Assembly (NCBI GenBank): GCA_015680685.1
Contig: MNCI01026969.1
Coordinates: 176,469-240,468 of the forward strand
Source: Gnetum montanum
Taxonomy: Eukaryota > Streptophyta > Gnetopsida > Gnetales > Gnetaceae
Direction: 5' to 3'
DNA: 64,000 nucleotides
In this document: piece by piece, positions 1 to 9,755 of the stretch
How the letters are laid out: the number at the start of each line of letters is the position of its first letter
How positions within the stretch are numbered: the stretch's first letter is position 1
Notes under the pieces: generated by a model
The model's input: the letters and a program-made list of their open reading frames with translations, nothing else
What the model was told of the DNA's origin: nothing
The model's database searches: none
Translations under genes and position numbers: made by a program

Positions 1-262
1 TATCTTTAATCCTTTATTCTTTATTCTTAGGTGACTTAGAACAAAAAACATAAAAATGTCAAAAATCATATGTCTCAGTTGCACTTAATCATACCTTTGT
101 ATTTCACAAGTGTAATTGGAAAGACAATGATTGCAATGGTTAGTTTCACTTTCTAGAGACTAGTGTACTTAGAAGGCTATAAGTCCATGGAATTCAACCA
201 AATCGCATGTGAATGCTTAGTGATTCGTTTGGTTGGACGTAGGGTCTAGTCACCGCTCATCA
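1..262 (+). repeat. 3' end of an old LTR (family E/F), truncated by the window start
   Basis: This stretch matches, block by block, the 3' part of the F LTR at about 54420-54632 plus 60360-60390. Shared blocks include the 'gtgattyrtwtggttgga.gtagggt' segment and the terminal CTCATCA. On its right, reading resumes directly in minus-strand gypsy RT, so the LTR landed inside element D. No primer site follows the CA end, so it is a solo LTR or a 3' LTR, not a 5' LTR. Confidence 0.6.
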
Positions 263-2859
263 ATCTTTGACTACTTGTTTTAGCCTAGAATTTAATTTCC
301 TCTATGGCTGCTACTTTGGTTTAATGGAGGAATCTATATAGATCAATTGTTTTCATATGCATGGATCTATTCTAGATAACTCATCATATGACTAGGAAAA
401 AGTTGTTGGCCATTTGTTCACAACTTTTAGAAACTTCTCTTTTTGCATTTTAGTGAGATTAACATTGATGATTACCAGCTTACCATTATCAACAAAGACA
501 TATTTCATAGTTTCTAATAGAGAATTTAATTAAAGGAATATCTATTTAAACTTTCTAGGGATTTCCAACTTACCCCCAATCTAGTTCTACTTCTTTATGA
601 AAAACTTGGTTCTATTTTTGCTCCATTTCATCCATCTTATTGATATAAGCACCTGTGAGGAGCTTAACTGGTTCCATGAGATTGTTGAATTAGAGATATT
701 ATCTATTGTTAGCCACTCTGTACCCTCCTATTTTGTGGTTTCTTTGTATAGGCACCTTTGAACATCTAACATGTCAACACACTTCTTACATGCTATGATG
801 GACATGCTTTTTATGGCCTATATTTGGCACCCTACGATGTTATACGTGATGCATAGAATCCTCTTCTTCTCTACTTTTCCAAAGTCATTTTCCTTGAATA
901 TTTCCAAGGAAAGGTCTTTGATCCCCACCTTGGAAGAAATTGTACTAAGCCAAGCCTTTGGATGATAATAGGAAAGTCCTCCTTACAAATTTTCCATGTG
1001 GATTACCAAGAAATCCTTTCGATAGGATCATCCATAAATAGTAGTCATAATATCCTCCACTAATCCTAATGGATTACTAATGGATTGATTAGCATGCTCT
1101 AACTTAATATTACATTTCTTTAATGAAGGAAAGTTCCAAGTTTTATACATCTCTTGATAGATTAAGTTCACCTTAGAACTTGAGTTTAGTAGAGCTTTAC
1201 ATGGATCATTTTCTGCAATTTGTAAGTAGATTAAGGGACTTTGAAGATTAGATCTTTTTCTAGGAAGGTGTTCTACCTTGATCGACTCAATAACTACATA
1301 AGTTAACATGATAGTATGAACATTTTTGGAACCTTTGGTTTGAAGGTGGCTCATTGGTAATTTCAAAAGTAGTGGGAGAAGGATTTATAGCCACATATGT
1401 CTACAAGGGTTTTGGTGAACTATTGGGTCTAAAGAAATCCCTCTTCAAGGCTTATGATTAGAACCACTTGGACTATCATTTAACTATATGTTTACAACCT
1501 TCATTGCATTATGTTCCCAAGGTTGTGATGGCATTTCTCCTTACATATGTGATGCAAGTAGCCAACAAGTGGTATTGAAAGATATAGGATGAGATGATGA
1601 TAATGAGGAGGATATGTAAAAAGAGATTTAGCTTGGGGAGTAGGTATTCTATGATATTTTGTGGGATAATGAAAATGGAAAAAGTAAGTGTGGATTATAG
1701 AGCCATGAGAGGATACATGTTGCTAGACATAATAACGATATGAATTTGGTTGGTAGTAAGGATACTGCTACCTTGATGATGGCATCGCCCACAACTATGG
1801 ATTTTTCCATTTTTGATAATGCCCTTGAGGCTAAGTTGGTGCTCCACTTGGATAATGATGCAATTGGTGGAATTGCTACTAATAATTGCCTTGTGGATAA
1901 GGCAATCTCTTGCGTGGTTGCTTATTTACAAATTTTGGATGTAAAGCGTACACCCTAGATTCTTGTAAGTATGACACTACTAGACAACATCCCCTTAAAT
2001 TTTTATATTGGCATATGTCACATACTTCTGCATTTGTTTCAAAATTTGCAACCTCGTCCATTACTGCAACCTTATCTTTCTACTAATAATAGTTCCTACC
2101 TATATTCTCTTTCCTTCTTTTATCCCTAGAATAGTTTGAAATTTCTCATTCAAGGAGTCTTACATCTTGTCTACCTTGGTTGATATTTATATGATAGATT
2201 TTTGGATCGATAAGATTTAACTCTATATGACTTTATCTAATGGTACTTCTTCCTCAAAATCATGAAAATGTACCTCCCTCTTGTGAATGGAGGGATCCTT
2301 ATTATACTCCTCTGCACTTTGCCACTTTTTTAGTTCTTCTTCTTTCTTAAATACTTGTTCAATAAGCCTTTGAATCCAATGGATCCTTATCTCTAACAAA
2401 CATCCTTGGGCATAAATTCCAAGAGTTTCTGTAGTTTTTATTCTAAGCCCATCTATCACCTGATGAAGCTATTCTCTTTAAGAAAACCCATGACCTAAGT
2501 AATGATGCATAAGAGAATAATACTTTTCCATGGCTACATTAAGGAATTCATGATTTTCTTGTTTCTATCCTTATATCTATTTTGTCAAATTGAACACCCT
2601 GAAGTTTGTTTGATACTTATCATTGAATAACTCAAGCATTGTACTCCATCTATGGATAAATTCCAACTCCAAGGATGAATATTGGCACTCAATTTCTTTC
2701 ATAAGTGTTCTAGAAAATAGTTTGATTTCTACCACTTGTTTTCAATAATTTGCAAGGGTTAACCATTAGGAAAGGCTTGTAAATGATGTTGTGAATTAGC
2801 ATTATACCCTCCTTCAAACTTAGGGATATTATTCATGTCAAGTCATTTAATTTGACTAT
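263..2859 (-). pseudogene. Ty3/gypsy (Athila-like) gag-protease-RT remnant, element D, main part
   Basis: Read on the minus strand from right to left, this is a decayed Gag-Pol. Gag is at about 2460-1880: the segment starting MIDGLR..TTETLGIYAQG matches the E1/E2 Gag MYHIIDGLRNETRETLGMYARG, and a zinc-knuckle-like CDIC..KNLRGCC follows. A retropepsin-like stretch (1366-1028) has ALLNSSSKVNLI where gypsy proteases have a DSG core, then LEHANQSISNPLGLVED. The N-terminal RT linker lies at about 510-290: KYVFVDNGKLVIINVNLT, SYDELSRIDPCI, and KLNSRLKQVVKD at the very end. Stops occur throughout and the RT breaks off where the LTR at 1-262 begins. Family membership is clear from the motif order, and the element is certainly dead. 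It differs from E1, E2 and R because pol follows gag here. Confidence 0.75.
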
Positions 2860-3729
2860 TGATGAATCATAATTTCTCCAAATCTAATATTGAGTATTTG
2901 ATATCAGAGCTACAATATCAAGCATCTGATATCAAGGCCCAAGAAGCGATGTCAGGTATTTAATATCATCTCTTTCATGCTAGCCTATAAATACAACACT
3001 TGGGTGCATGGTTGTGCTAGGCATAAAATAGCTTTCTTTTAGATTTCAATTAGTTTTTTTTCCAATGTATGCCCACATTGTGATGTTAAGGGATTTTATG
3101 ACATCCTTATTCAAGTGTGACTTACTTAGATGCATTACATGACTAGCAATAAAGATCAAGATTACTTTTATCATTGCAGCATCCACTTAGATTTATTATT
3201 TCTTTTAATTGCTTAAATATTTACTATTTTCCTTAGTTAATGTTTTCATTTATTGTTCTTTATTATTCCTATCATTAAGTGGAATGAGTATGGCTAATCA
3301 TAAGCCCTTAAGAATAATTACTTGGTAACCCAACAGTGTATTGTTTGGTATGCCTAGTAATGGTATGCTTGATAATCCTAGTAGTGGTTATGTGAAGTCT
3401 GATGCATGTAAAAATGGTTAGGAATGGATACTCATAAAACCTAGCCTATTTTAGACTTTACTTTCACTATTGGATAGATTAAATAATTAATTTATTGATC
3501 ATCATTAGGAGTATCTTAGAGCTAGATAACATCAATTATCATATGCATCGCTTTGGACTAAACCATATGTGACAAAACTACCACTACTCCAAGTGGGAAG
3601 ATAGAGAACTATGATCAAGGCATAATGATTTAGATACCACAAATAGTCCCATCCATGGAATTTAACTAGATCATGCATGAACACTCATGATTTTTATGGT
3701 TGTGCATAAGGGAACCCTACCACTCATCA
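2860..3729 (+). repeat. Solo LTR of the E1/E2/R superfamily
   Basis: An 870-bp LTR runs from TGATGAATCATAA to CACTCATCA with its own GATATC-rich block (about 2895-2975), a TATAAATA box at 2996-3003 and the 'cttggtaaccca' type repeats near 3310-3400. Flanks are ACTAT (2855-2859) and ACAAT (3730-3734), a 5-bp target duplication with one change. Gag of element D continues on both sides, so this is one LTR left by LTR-LTR recombination. Confidence 0.75.
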
Positions 3730-3947
3730 ACAATCCCTTTGATGCCTGGTAGGGATTTGAACTACTTGTAAGATATTGATCACACTTCTTGTAGCCAATA
3801 GTGATTCATCATAGTCATTATATTCATGATGGCTCCTACCATGACTATGCCTCCTATGATGTAACCTACTATACCTTCTTTCCTGATCATGTTCCTCTTT
3901 CTCTTACTGTTAACTATGCTTTTTTCTCCCATTCCTATAATGGGACT
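3730..3947 (-). pseudogene. Element D gag, 5' part beyond the solo LTR
   Basis: This continues the D gag region interrupted by the solo LTR. The right flank (gatgcct.. aspects) lines up with R gag sequence just beyond the corresponding point (about 35020-35040). Minus-strand reading shows a charged, Arg/Ser/His-rich segment like the N-terminal third of R Gag. It ends at the inverted LTR pair. Confidence 0.45.
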
Positions 3948-4786
3948 TGATGTGAAGCCTACCTCAATAAACTCCAAGGATCCATTCCACAATCCTTCTA
4001 AGAAACTTTAGCTTAGAAAACAAGAATAACATAATGAAATAGAGAAATTTCATCCTTTTTTAATTAAACTCTTAAAGTGTAGAGAATTACATCAAAGATA
4101 AAGAGCCAAACTCAACTCACAACTCTCCCAAGGATCTTAGAGGTCACACATGTCTCCTCTCAATTCTTAATTAGTCACAATGGAGCTAAATATTAAGAAA
4201 ATAAACTTATAAGAAATTCTTTCAACCTCTCTCAAGTTCTCTTCCTTGCCTCTCACTTAAACTCTTCTTGCACAAGCTTTGAAATTTCTCTTACACAAGC
4301 TCTCTCCCTTCTCTCTTGAACTAGCTTTCTCCTTGAGACTAACCTACTTCCCCTAATTAGCTTGATTAGCGTCAAGGAGGAAGGCTATTCTAAGAGAGAA
4401 GGTTGGTCTTTTGTAATCTTATGCAAGGAGAGAGCTTGTGCAAGAGAAATGTCAAAGCTTATGTAAGAAGAGTTTGAGTGAGAGACAAGGGAGAGTAGTT
4501 GATAGAGGTCAAGAGAATCTCTTATAAGTTTCTTTTCTTGAGCTTTAGATCTATTGTGAGCATTTTAGGATTGAGAGGGAACATTGTCACCTCTAAGATC
4601 CTTGTAAGAGTTGTGAGTTGAGCTTGGTTTCTCATTTTGATGTAATTCTCTACATTTTAATAGTTTTATTATAAAAAGAGGAAATTTTTCCATTTTGTTA
4701 TGTTTTTCTTATTTTCTAAGTTGAATTTGTTTACAATGATTTTGGAATGGATCGTTTTGAAGACTATTGAGGGAGGCCCCATATCA
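3948..4786. repeat. Head-to-head pair of the same LTR (large imperfect palindrome)
   Basis: The left arm (about 3948-4338) is the reverse complement of the right arm (about 4372-4786). Both include 'ctctaagatcctt', 'gagttgtgagttgag' and 'tgatgtaattctctac' blocks, and both end outward in CA (ATATCA on the right, CACATCA on the left). A TTGGTATCAAAGC primer-site sequence for tRNA-Met follows the right arm only. The two LTRs therefore lie back to back, and a transcript across them could fold into a hairpin of about 400 bp. Confidence 0.7.
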
Positions 4787-5150
4787 GATTGGTATCAAAG
4801 CAAGGTAAGAGATCCTTAAAAGAGTGTCTTGGGAAAGGGAGTATAAACCTTATCTTGAGCACTCTTGTTCTTCTTATTTGTGAGCCATAATTAGCCATTA
4901 TGTAGGGAGTTATAGAAAATGAGTAGATAGAGAGAAAGGGCCTTGGCCAATTACCTTAGTTTTCATCCTTCTGTATGTGATTACTTTGATTAAGTGTGTA
5001 TGAGAATTCAATTGAATCTATTATCTATCCTTTGGAATTTATGCTTTATTTTAGCATTAAATTCTCCATTTGAGTAAGAATAAAGCTTTTCTTTTCATTT
5101 ATTAGTCAAAGTTATTGTTTGTAACATTGAGAGAGCTTGAATTATGGAAT
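4787..5150 (+). mobile_element. Primer site and leader remnant of the right-hand LTR of the palindrome
   Basis: TTGGTATCAAAGC at about 4789-4801 differs by one base from the common plant tRNA-Met primer site TGGTATCAGAGC. About 350 bp of AT-rich leader-like sequence follows without a credible ORF. The retroelement breaks off before any gag, where the minus-strand E sequence begins. Confidence 0.5.
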
Positions 5151-5922
5151 GCATGACAGCTACTCATCAGGACCTTCAGTCATCTCCATCCTAGTCTTGA
5201 TCATTCCTCCTTCTATTTTAGTCATGATCCCCCCTATCAAATTTTGATGATGAGGACAATGGTAAAGGTGAAGTATTGGGAAAGTGGTGTTGACTTGTCC
5301 TTCTCCTTTGGTCCCTTGATTTTTCTTTTGATAAATAGTTTAGAGACCTTAGCCTTGAGGATCTCTTGGTTCTAGAACTAGTTCTTCCTTCATCATGGTT
5401 ACCCACCAAGATTGATTGTAACTATTAGTGAGTTCTATCTCCCTCATTTAAAGGAGGAGGACCTTGATGTTGATCTTACCTTGATAGATATTCTGGGACT
5501 TCCTTCAGTGATTGCAAACAGAGTGGAATCAGGACCTGTTCACCCTTGGAGGCTTCATAATGTGTCTCCATATGTCAACCTTTCTTATGTTGGGACTCTT
5601 TTGGTTGATACTCTCTGGCAAGATGCTTTGTCACTTAGTAACCAAGGCCTACTAGTTCAAGTCCTAGTCTCATGAGAGCTATCATGAGCATTGTAAAAAT
5701 GGAATGATCTATAGGTAACATAATGTTGTCCTTTAGATTCTTCTAAAATAACTGTTCATCTTGATGGAGGATAAAATAAAAGTCTAGATAATAGGGATTT
5801 AGATGTGCATAAACAACCTTTAATTGTCGAGGTGTCTCACTAGCATTCCTTCTAGTTTTGTCTTGTTTCTAGTTGAAGTCAATGATAGGTGGTGGTAAAT
5901 CATTCTTGTGAAAAGAAGCCAT
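5150..5922 (-). pseudogene. ORF1 (gag-position) remnant of old family E
   Basis: On the minus strand, an ATG at 5922 opens MASFHKNDLPPP and continues with a block that matches family F at 60543-60900. Shared pieces are LKVVYAHLNPYY vs LRVVYFHPDPYT, FILHQDEQ in both, and NIMLPIDHS vs NIMFPLD. Further downstream is an Arg/Ser-rich stretch (5409-5218). It sits directly after an LTR and primer site, so it holds the gag position. I do not recognise the domain. Several stops make it a pseudogene. Confidence 0.55.
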
Positions 5923-6039
5923 CTTATTTGGTTTTGATATAGTGTGCCATGATAAAATATTTTTATTATTTTTTCTAAAGGATAATACATTATTTTCTTT
6001 TACAACAACTTTGTATGATTTCACTATCTAATAATACTT

Positions 6040-6079
6040 AGTGCACTTAGCTAAAATGAGTCTCTGGTAATGATGTCAA
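6040..6079 (-). other. Primer-binding-site region of family E
   Basis: Reading leftward from the LTR edge at 6080, the sequence TTGACATCATTACCAGAGACT aligns with the F primer site TTGGTGTTGTTGCTAGGGACT (60391-60411). The F site is itself a worn version of the tRNA-Asp complement seen in E1. Confidence 0.5.
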
Positions 6080-8038
6080 TGATGAGTAATGGGTATTCCC
6101 TATGCCTAACCACATGAATCACTATGATGCATATGTAATCCAGTCAAATTCTATAGACTCTATTTATCTAAGTGGACGATATTTCTAGATGGTGAAATAT
6201 GTGGTGACTAATCATTTTCTTCCCAATTAACACTTGTGTTAATCTATGTGTATGGTTAAGTGTGATTGAGGTGTAAGATATCTATTTTTATGCTTATTAT
6301 TATTATTTTTGTTTATGAAATGATTAAGTAAATAAATATTTAATATTTAAATTAACTACTTAATTAACTAACTAGCTTAAACATGGAATATCCATTTCCC
6401 CTTTCCATACACATCTTGAATATATACTAATGTTGCTATATTACCAATTATATACTATTGGACATACCAAGTATCCACTGCTAGGATTATCAAGCATTAA
6501 TATGTTATAATTGAAGTGGTTGTACTCATGTTAATTATAAATGAAAATATTAAATGCTTAATAATAAGAAAGTAAGCTGAATTTAAAATAAATTACTAGG
6601 AAGAAAATTTAAGCTAATCCAAGTGCTACACTAGATCAAAGAAATCTTAATTTTATTTCTTTTCATGCAAATGCATCTAGATACATGTGTACTCAAATAA
6701 AATGTTGTACAATCACTTTGATCCACACTATAGGTGTTGACCTTTTGGCATGTCAAAACCTTAAGAAAAATGGATAGTATAGAATGTATGTAGTAGATGA
6801 TGATTTTGTAGGACATGAACAAGAACTCCATAAAGAGATCTAAGAACTCAAGGAAATGAAATCTATGCCAAGATGTCAAAATGAAGACTACATGGACAAG
6901 ATGAGAGCATGGATGAAAATAAAATATACAAGTCAAATGAAGATTCTCTAAGGACTTCCAAGAACACAAATTAACAAGAGAAAGCCTTAGAATTCAAAGT
7001 TCAAAAGTTAAGTAGATGTCTTAAAAAAATAGTAGATGTCTATCCTCAACAATAGACATCTCAGAATAGACATCCCACTTTCCAAGTAGACATCTCTTCT
7101 ACATTGATAGAAATCTCAAATAGATGTCTCAACTTCAAAGTATACATCTACACTAGCTATTTGGTAGCCATTACATTAATTCTGAGGAGTTTTCAGAAAC
7201 TCCAAGGCTATAAGATGATGTCAAAATCTTGGGAATTATGAAAGTACTATACACACAAAAGATCTTCATCATCTATTCTAAGCAATTATATTCTTGCTCT
7301 TCATTGTAACCTCATCTGTTTCATTATAATTGTACTGAGCTTCAAGTAAAAGGATCTGTAAATTTAGTTACATTATTTCCTTGTTCTTTTCCTTATTTCT
7401 TGTAGCCCTATTGGGTTAATGTGCCTCTTGCAGGAAGACATATTTGTTCAGCTTGTTGGGATCCTAGAGGATTGAGTATTTTTGTAACATCAAAACACTC
7501 TGAAGCGAAGCTCAATTTTGTAAAGGTTGTGGGATCCTTAAAACCACATTCTAAGCTTCTTGAAACCTTGTGAAGTTGAGTGGTTTCATAGTGATGAAAC
7601 ACTCTAGAGTAGAGCTCAAAGCTTGTGCAAGGTATGGTGCCCTTCAAGCTACATTTTTTGAAAAAACAAAGTCTATAGCTATACACAGATTCTACCTTCC
7701 AACTGTGAACGTACCTAAGTTATGGAGCCATGTAAAATTTGGTGTGTTTTTATGGGTGGTGCAATTTTAGTTGGGGAACTTATTCAACCCCCCTTCTAAG
7801 TTCTCAATCCTTAGTAGGCACTTAGAGTAGAAAGCTTTCTTACTTCTACAAGAAGAAACTACTAGAGTTTAGTTAAGGAAATGATCAAAAGGTGTCATAA
7901 ATGCAATGGGTATGTGCATTTATATAGGTAATGATTAGATCAACATTGATGAACCTACATCAACGCATCCTGAGATGTGGTGTTGGGGATGTGTTAATGT
8001 GCATGCATCGACATAGTCATCTCATTAATGTTTCATTA
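6080..8038 (-). repeat. LTR of family E, interrupted by a copia-type solo LTR
   Basis: Segments 6080-6734 and about 7814-8038 form one minus-strand LTR homologous to F (53812-54632). The second segment contains, on the minus strand, CCTATATAAATGCA.. matching the F TATA region CCTATATAAATACA, then ..CATTTATGRCACC. The LTR starts near 8038 (minus strand TAATGAAAC vs TGATGAAGT in F). The interruption is the element at 6735-7813. Confidence 0.6.
6735..7813 (+). repeat. Copia-type solo LTR with AGACATCT repeats
   Basis: It begins TGTTGACCTTTTGGCATGTC and ends near CTTCTAAGTTCTCA, matching the minus-strand LTR at 61045-62292 (TGTTAACTTTTTGGTATGTC ... CTTCTAAGTTCAACA). It holds a cluster of AGACATCT/AGATGTCT motifs at about 7010-7155. 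Family E LTR sequence lies on both sides and no internal region is present, so it is solo. Flanks ATAGG and GTAGG are a probable 5-bp duplication; the exact right end is uncertain by a few bases. Confidence 0.6.
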
Positions 8039-8694
8039 ATAATCTAGGATTATACTTGTAAGAATTGTTTAGATTTGGTTTTTTTAAGAAGTTAAAATTC
8101 AAGAATTTATTCTTCAAAATCGTTGTCAATTTATTTTTCCTAAGAGTTGTTATGTCTTATTAGCTCATGAGAGTGCAAAATATGAATCAATGATGTTTCT
8201 TCACAATAAATGGAAAGAATTTGGTGTTAACTAAGGTAGTGATAATTTGGATCATTGTATTTGGATTCAAATTTGATATGTGAAGGATACTTTGAGCTTC
8301 ATTTCTGTTTATGCTTCTTGTAATCTTAATAATAGAAGATTACTCTAGAACTAATTATATTATAGCTTACCTACAACCACTCAATATATCACAAGAAACT
8401 TTAATATTCTTAAGAATCTAGAAGATAAGAGTGTTAAAAGAAGAGGAGGTTTTTATAGTAGTGAAATCCAATTTTGAATGCAACTCAAGAACAAGTTAAA
8501 TTTCCTTAAAGTTAATTAAAATTATCCTTCATCCAGCCTTTATAATTGGTTCACTTGGAATAATGCTAGATAGGGGATTTCTTACATTACTTTCATATTA
8601 GATCAAGTTTTTTTATTTAATAATAATTTTATAAAATTTTCAAGTACCAAAAGTGTTCCTATCTAGGTTGATTATAATAATATTCTTTCATATC
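8039..8694 (+). mobile_element. LINE-1 type element, endonuclease part (left of E1)
   Basis: A degenerate plus-strand reading gives LINE endonuclease features: a WIQI segment, then FISVYASCN followed by RRLLW, then NWFTWNNAR. This is the usual order in plant LINE ORF2 upstream of RT. The piece stops exactly at the ATTAT target duplication of E1, and RT resumes beyond 15323. Stops are frequent, so it is dead. Confidence 0.6.
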
Positions 8695-8699
8695 ATTAT

Positions 8700-9610
8700 T
8701 GATGAGTCATGAATTTATTGCTGGCAGCTACATTAATGCACCCATGATATCACATACGCGATATCTCATGGGTCACGATATCACGTATGCGATATCGCAT
8801 GGGCCACGATATCGCGTACACAATATCGCGTCCTGCCACCGCAATCTATAAATAAGAGATGGCTCTCCCTCATTTGACATCCCAGTTTTATTGTAGTGAA
8901 ACTTTGGTAGTTTGATCCTTCTAGAGTTAGATTTTTTTCCCATGTCTACCCACAGTGTGGTGAATGTAATTGTATGGTGTCTTTATTTGAGTGTGCCGTA
9001 CTTGGACACGCACATGACCGGCAATAAAGATCGAGATTACTTCATCATTGCAACATTCACTTTGTTATTTATTTTTTTTGCTTATTTATTTAATGTTATT
9101 TACTCTTTTCTCTCTCACCCTTAAACTCCTAGAACGCGGAATGAGTACGACTTGATTACGAGCATTTAAGTGTGACTACTTGGTAACCCAGTGGCGTATC
9201 TAGGATTTTCGCTTGGTAATCCCAGTGGCGTACCTAGGATCTACACTTGGTAATCCCAGTGGTAGTCGTGCACAATATCCAAGATGTGTACGATTAATCA
9301 AGGAATCGGTTGCTCGTCGCACTTAGGCTAGATTAGATTTTCTTACCCTTTTCCTCCTAGCCTAGCTTAGTTAATTATTACTTTCCACTGCCTTCAGGAG
9401 TAGCATAGATTAGGAACACATCATACGCCTCACTCTAGACTAAACCATACATGACAAATATATATACTAGTCCAGGTGGAAAGATAGTGAACTGTGACCT
9501 AAGGATAACTGTCTAGGTGCCACAACTAGTCTGTTTGCGGAGTTTGACTGGATCATGTGTGCTACACTCGTTTTGTATGGTTGAGTGTAGGGGTATCTTG
9601 CCACTCATCA
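8700..9610 (+). repeat. 5' LTR of E1
   Basis: 911 bp. It holds three GATATC-dyad units (8743-8836), TATAAATA at 8847-8854 and three copies of a 33-34-bp 'cttggtaaycccagtgg' repeat starting at 9179, 9212 and 9246. It closes with ACTCATCA at 9603-9610. Confidence 0.92.
8743..8836 (+). promoter_or_regulatory. GATATC dyad array upstream of the LTR TATA box
   Basis: Three tandem units of about 31 bp each contain two GATATC (or AATATC) sites around an ACGTAYGC-like centre. Two GATATC sites and the spacer form a near-perfect palindrome. The TATA box lies about 10 bp beyond the array. Position and symmetry suggest an upstream regulatory element; binding is inferred only. Confidence 0.6.
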
Positions 9611-9611
9611 T

Positions 9612-9629
9612 TGGTGCCGTTGTCGGGGA
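9612..9629 (+). other. Primer binding site, tRNA-Asp type (E1)
   Basis: TGGTGCCGTTGTCGGGGA lies one base after the 5' LTR. It differs from the complement of the plant tRNA-Asp 3' end (TGGCGCCGTTGCCGGGGA) at two positions, both C to T. Confidence 0.8.
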
Positions 9630-9755
9630 TGGTGCTAGTTATCTAGATTAGTTATATCATACAAGGTCGTTGTATAAGGACTTAATGATATATCTCTTAA
9701 AAAGAAGAAATAATTATAAAAAGTCACATAAAAATTCACACACAGTTTCATAATA

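Noticed and set aside
5412-5675. Plus-strand ORF of 87 codons
   Set aside because: It lies opposite the E-family ORF remnant, whose frame is supported by a second copy in F; the plus-strand frame has no support.
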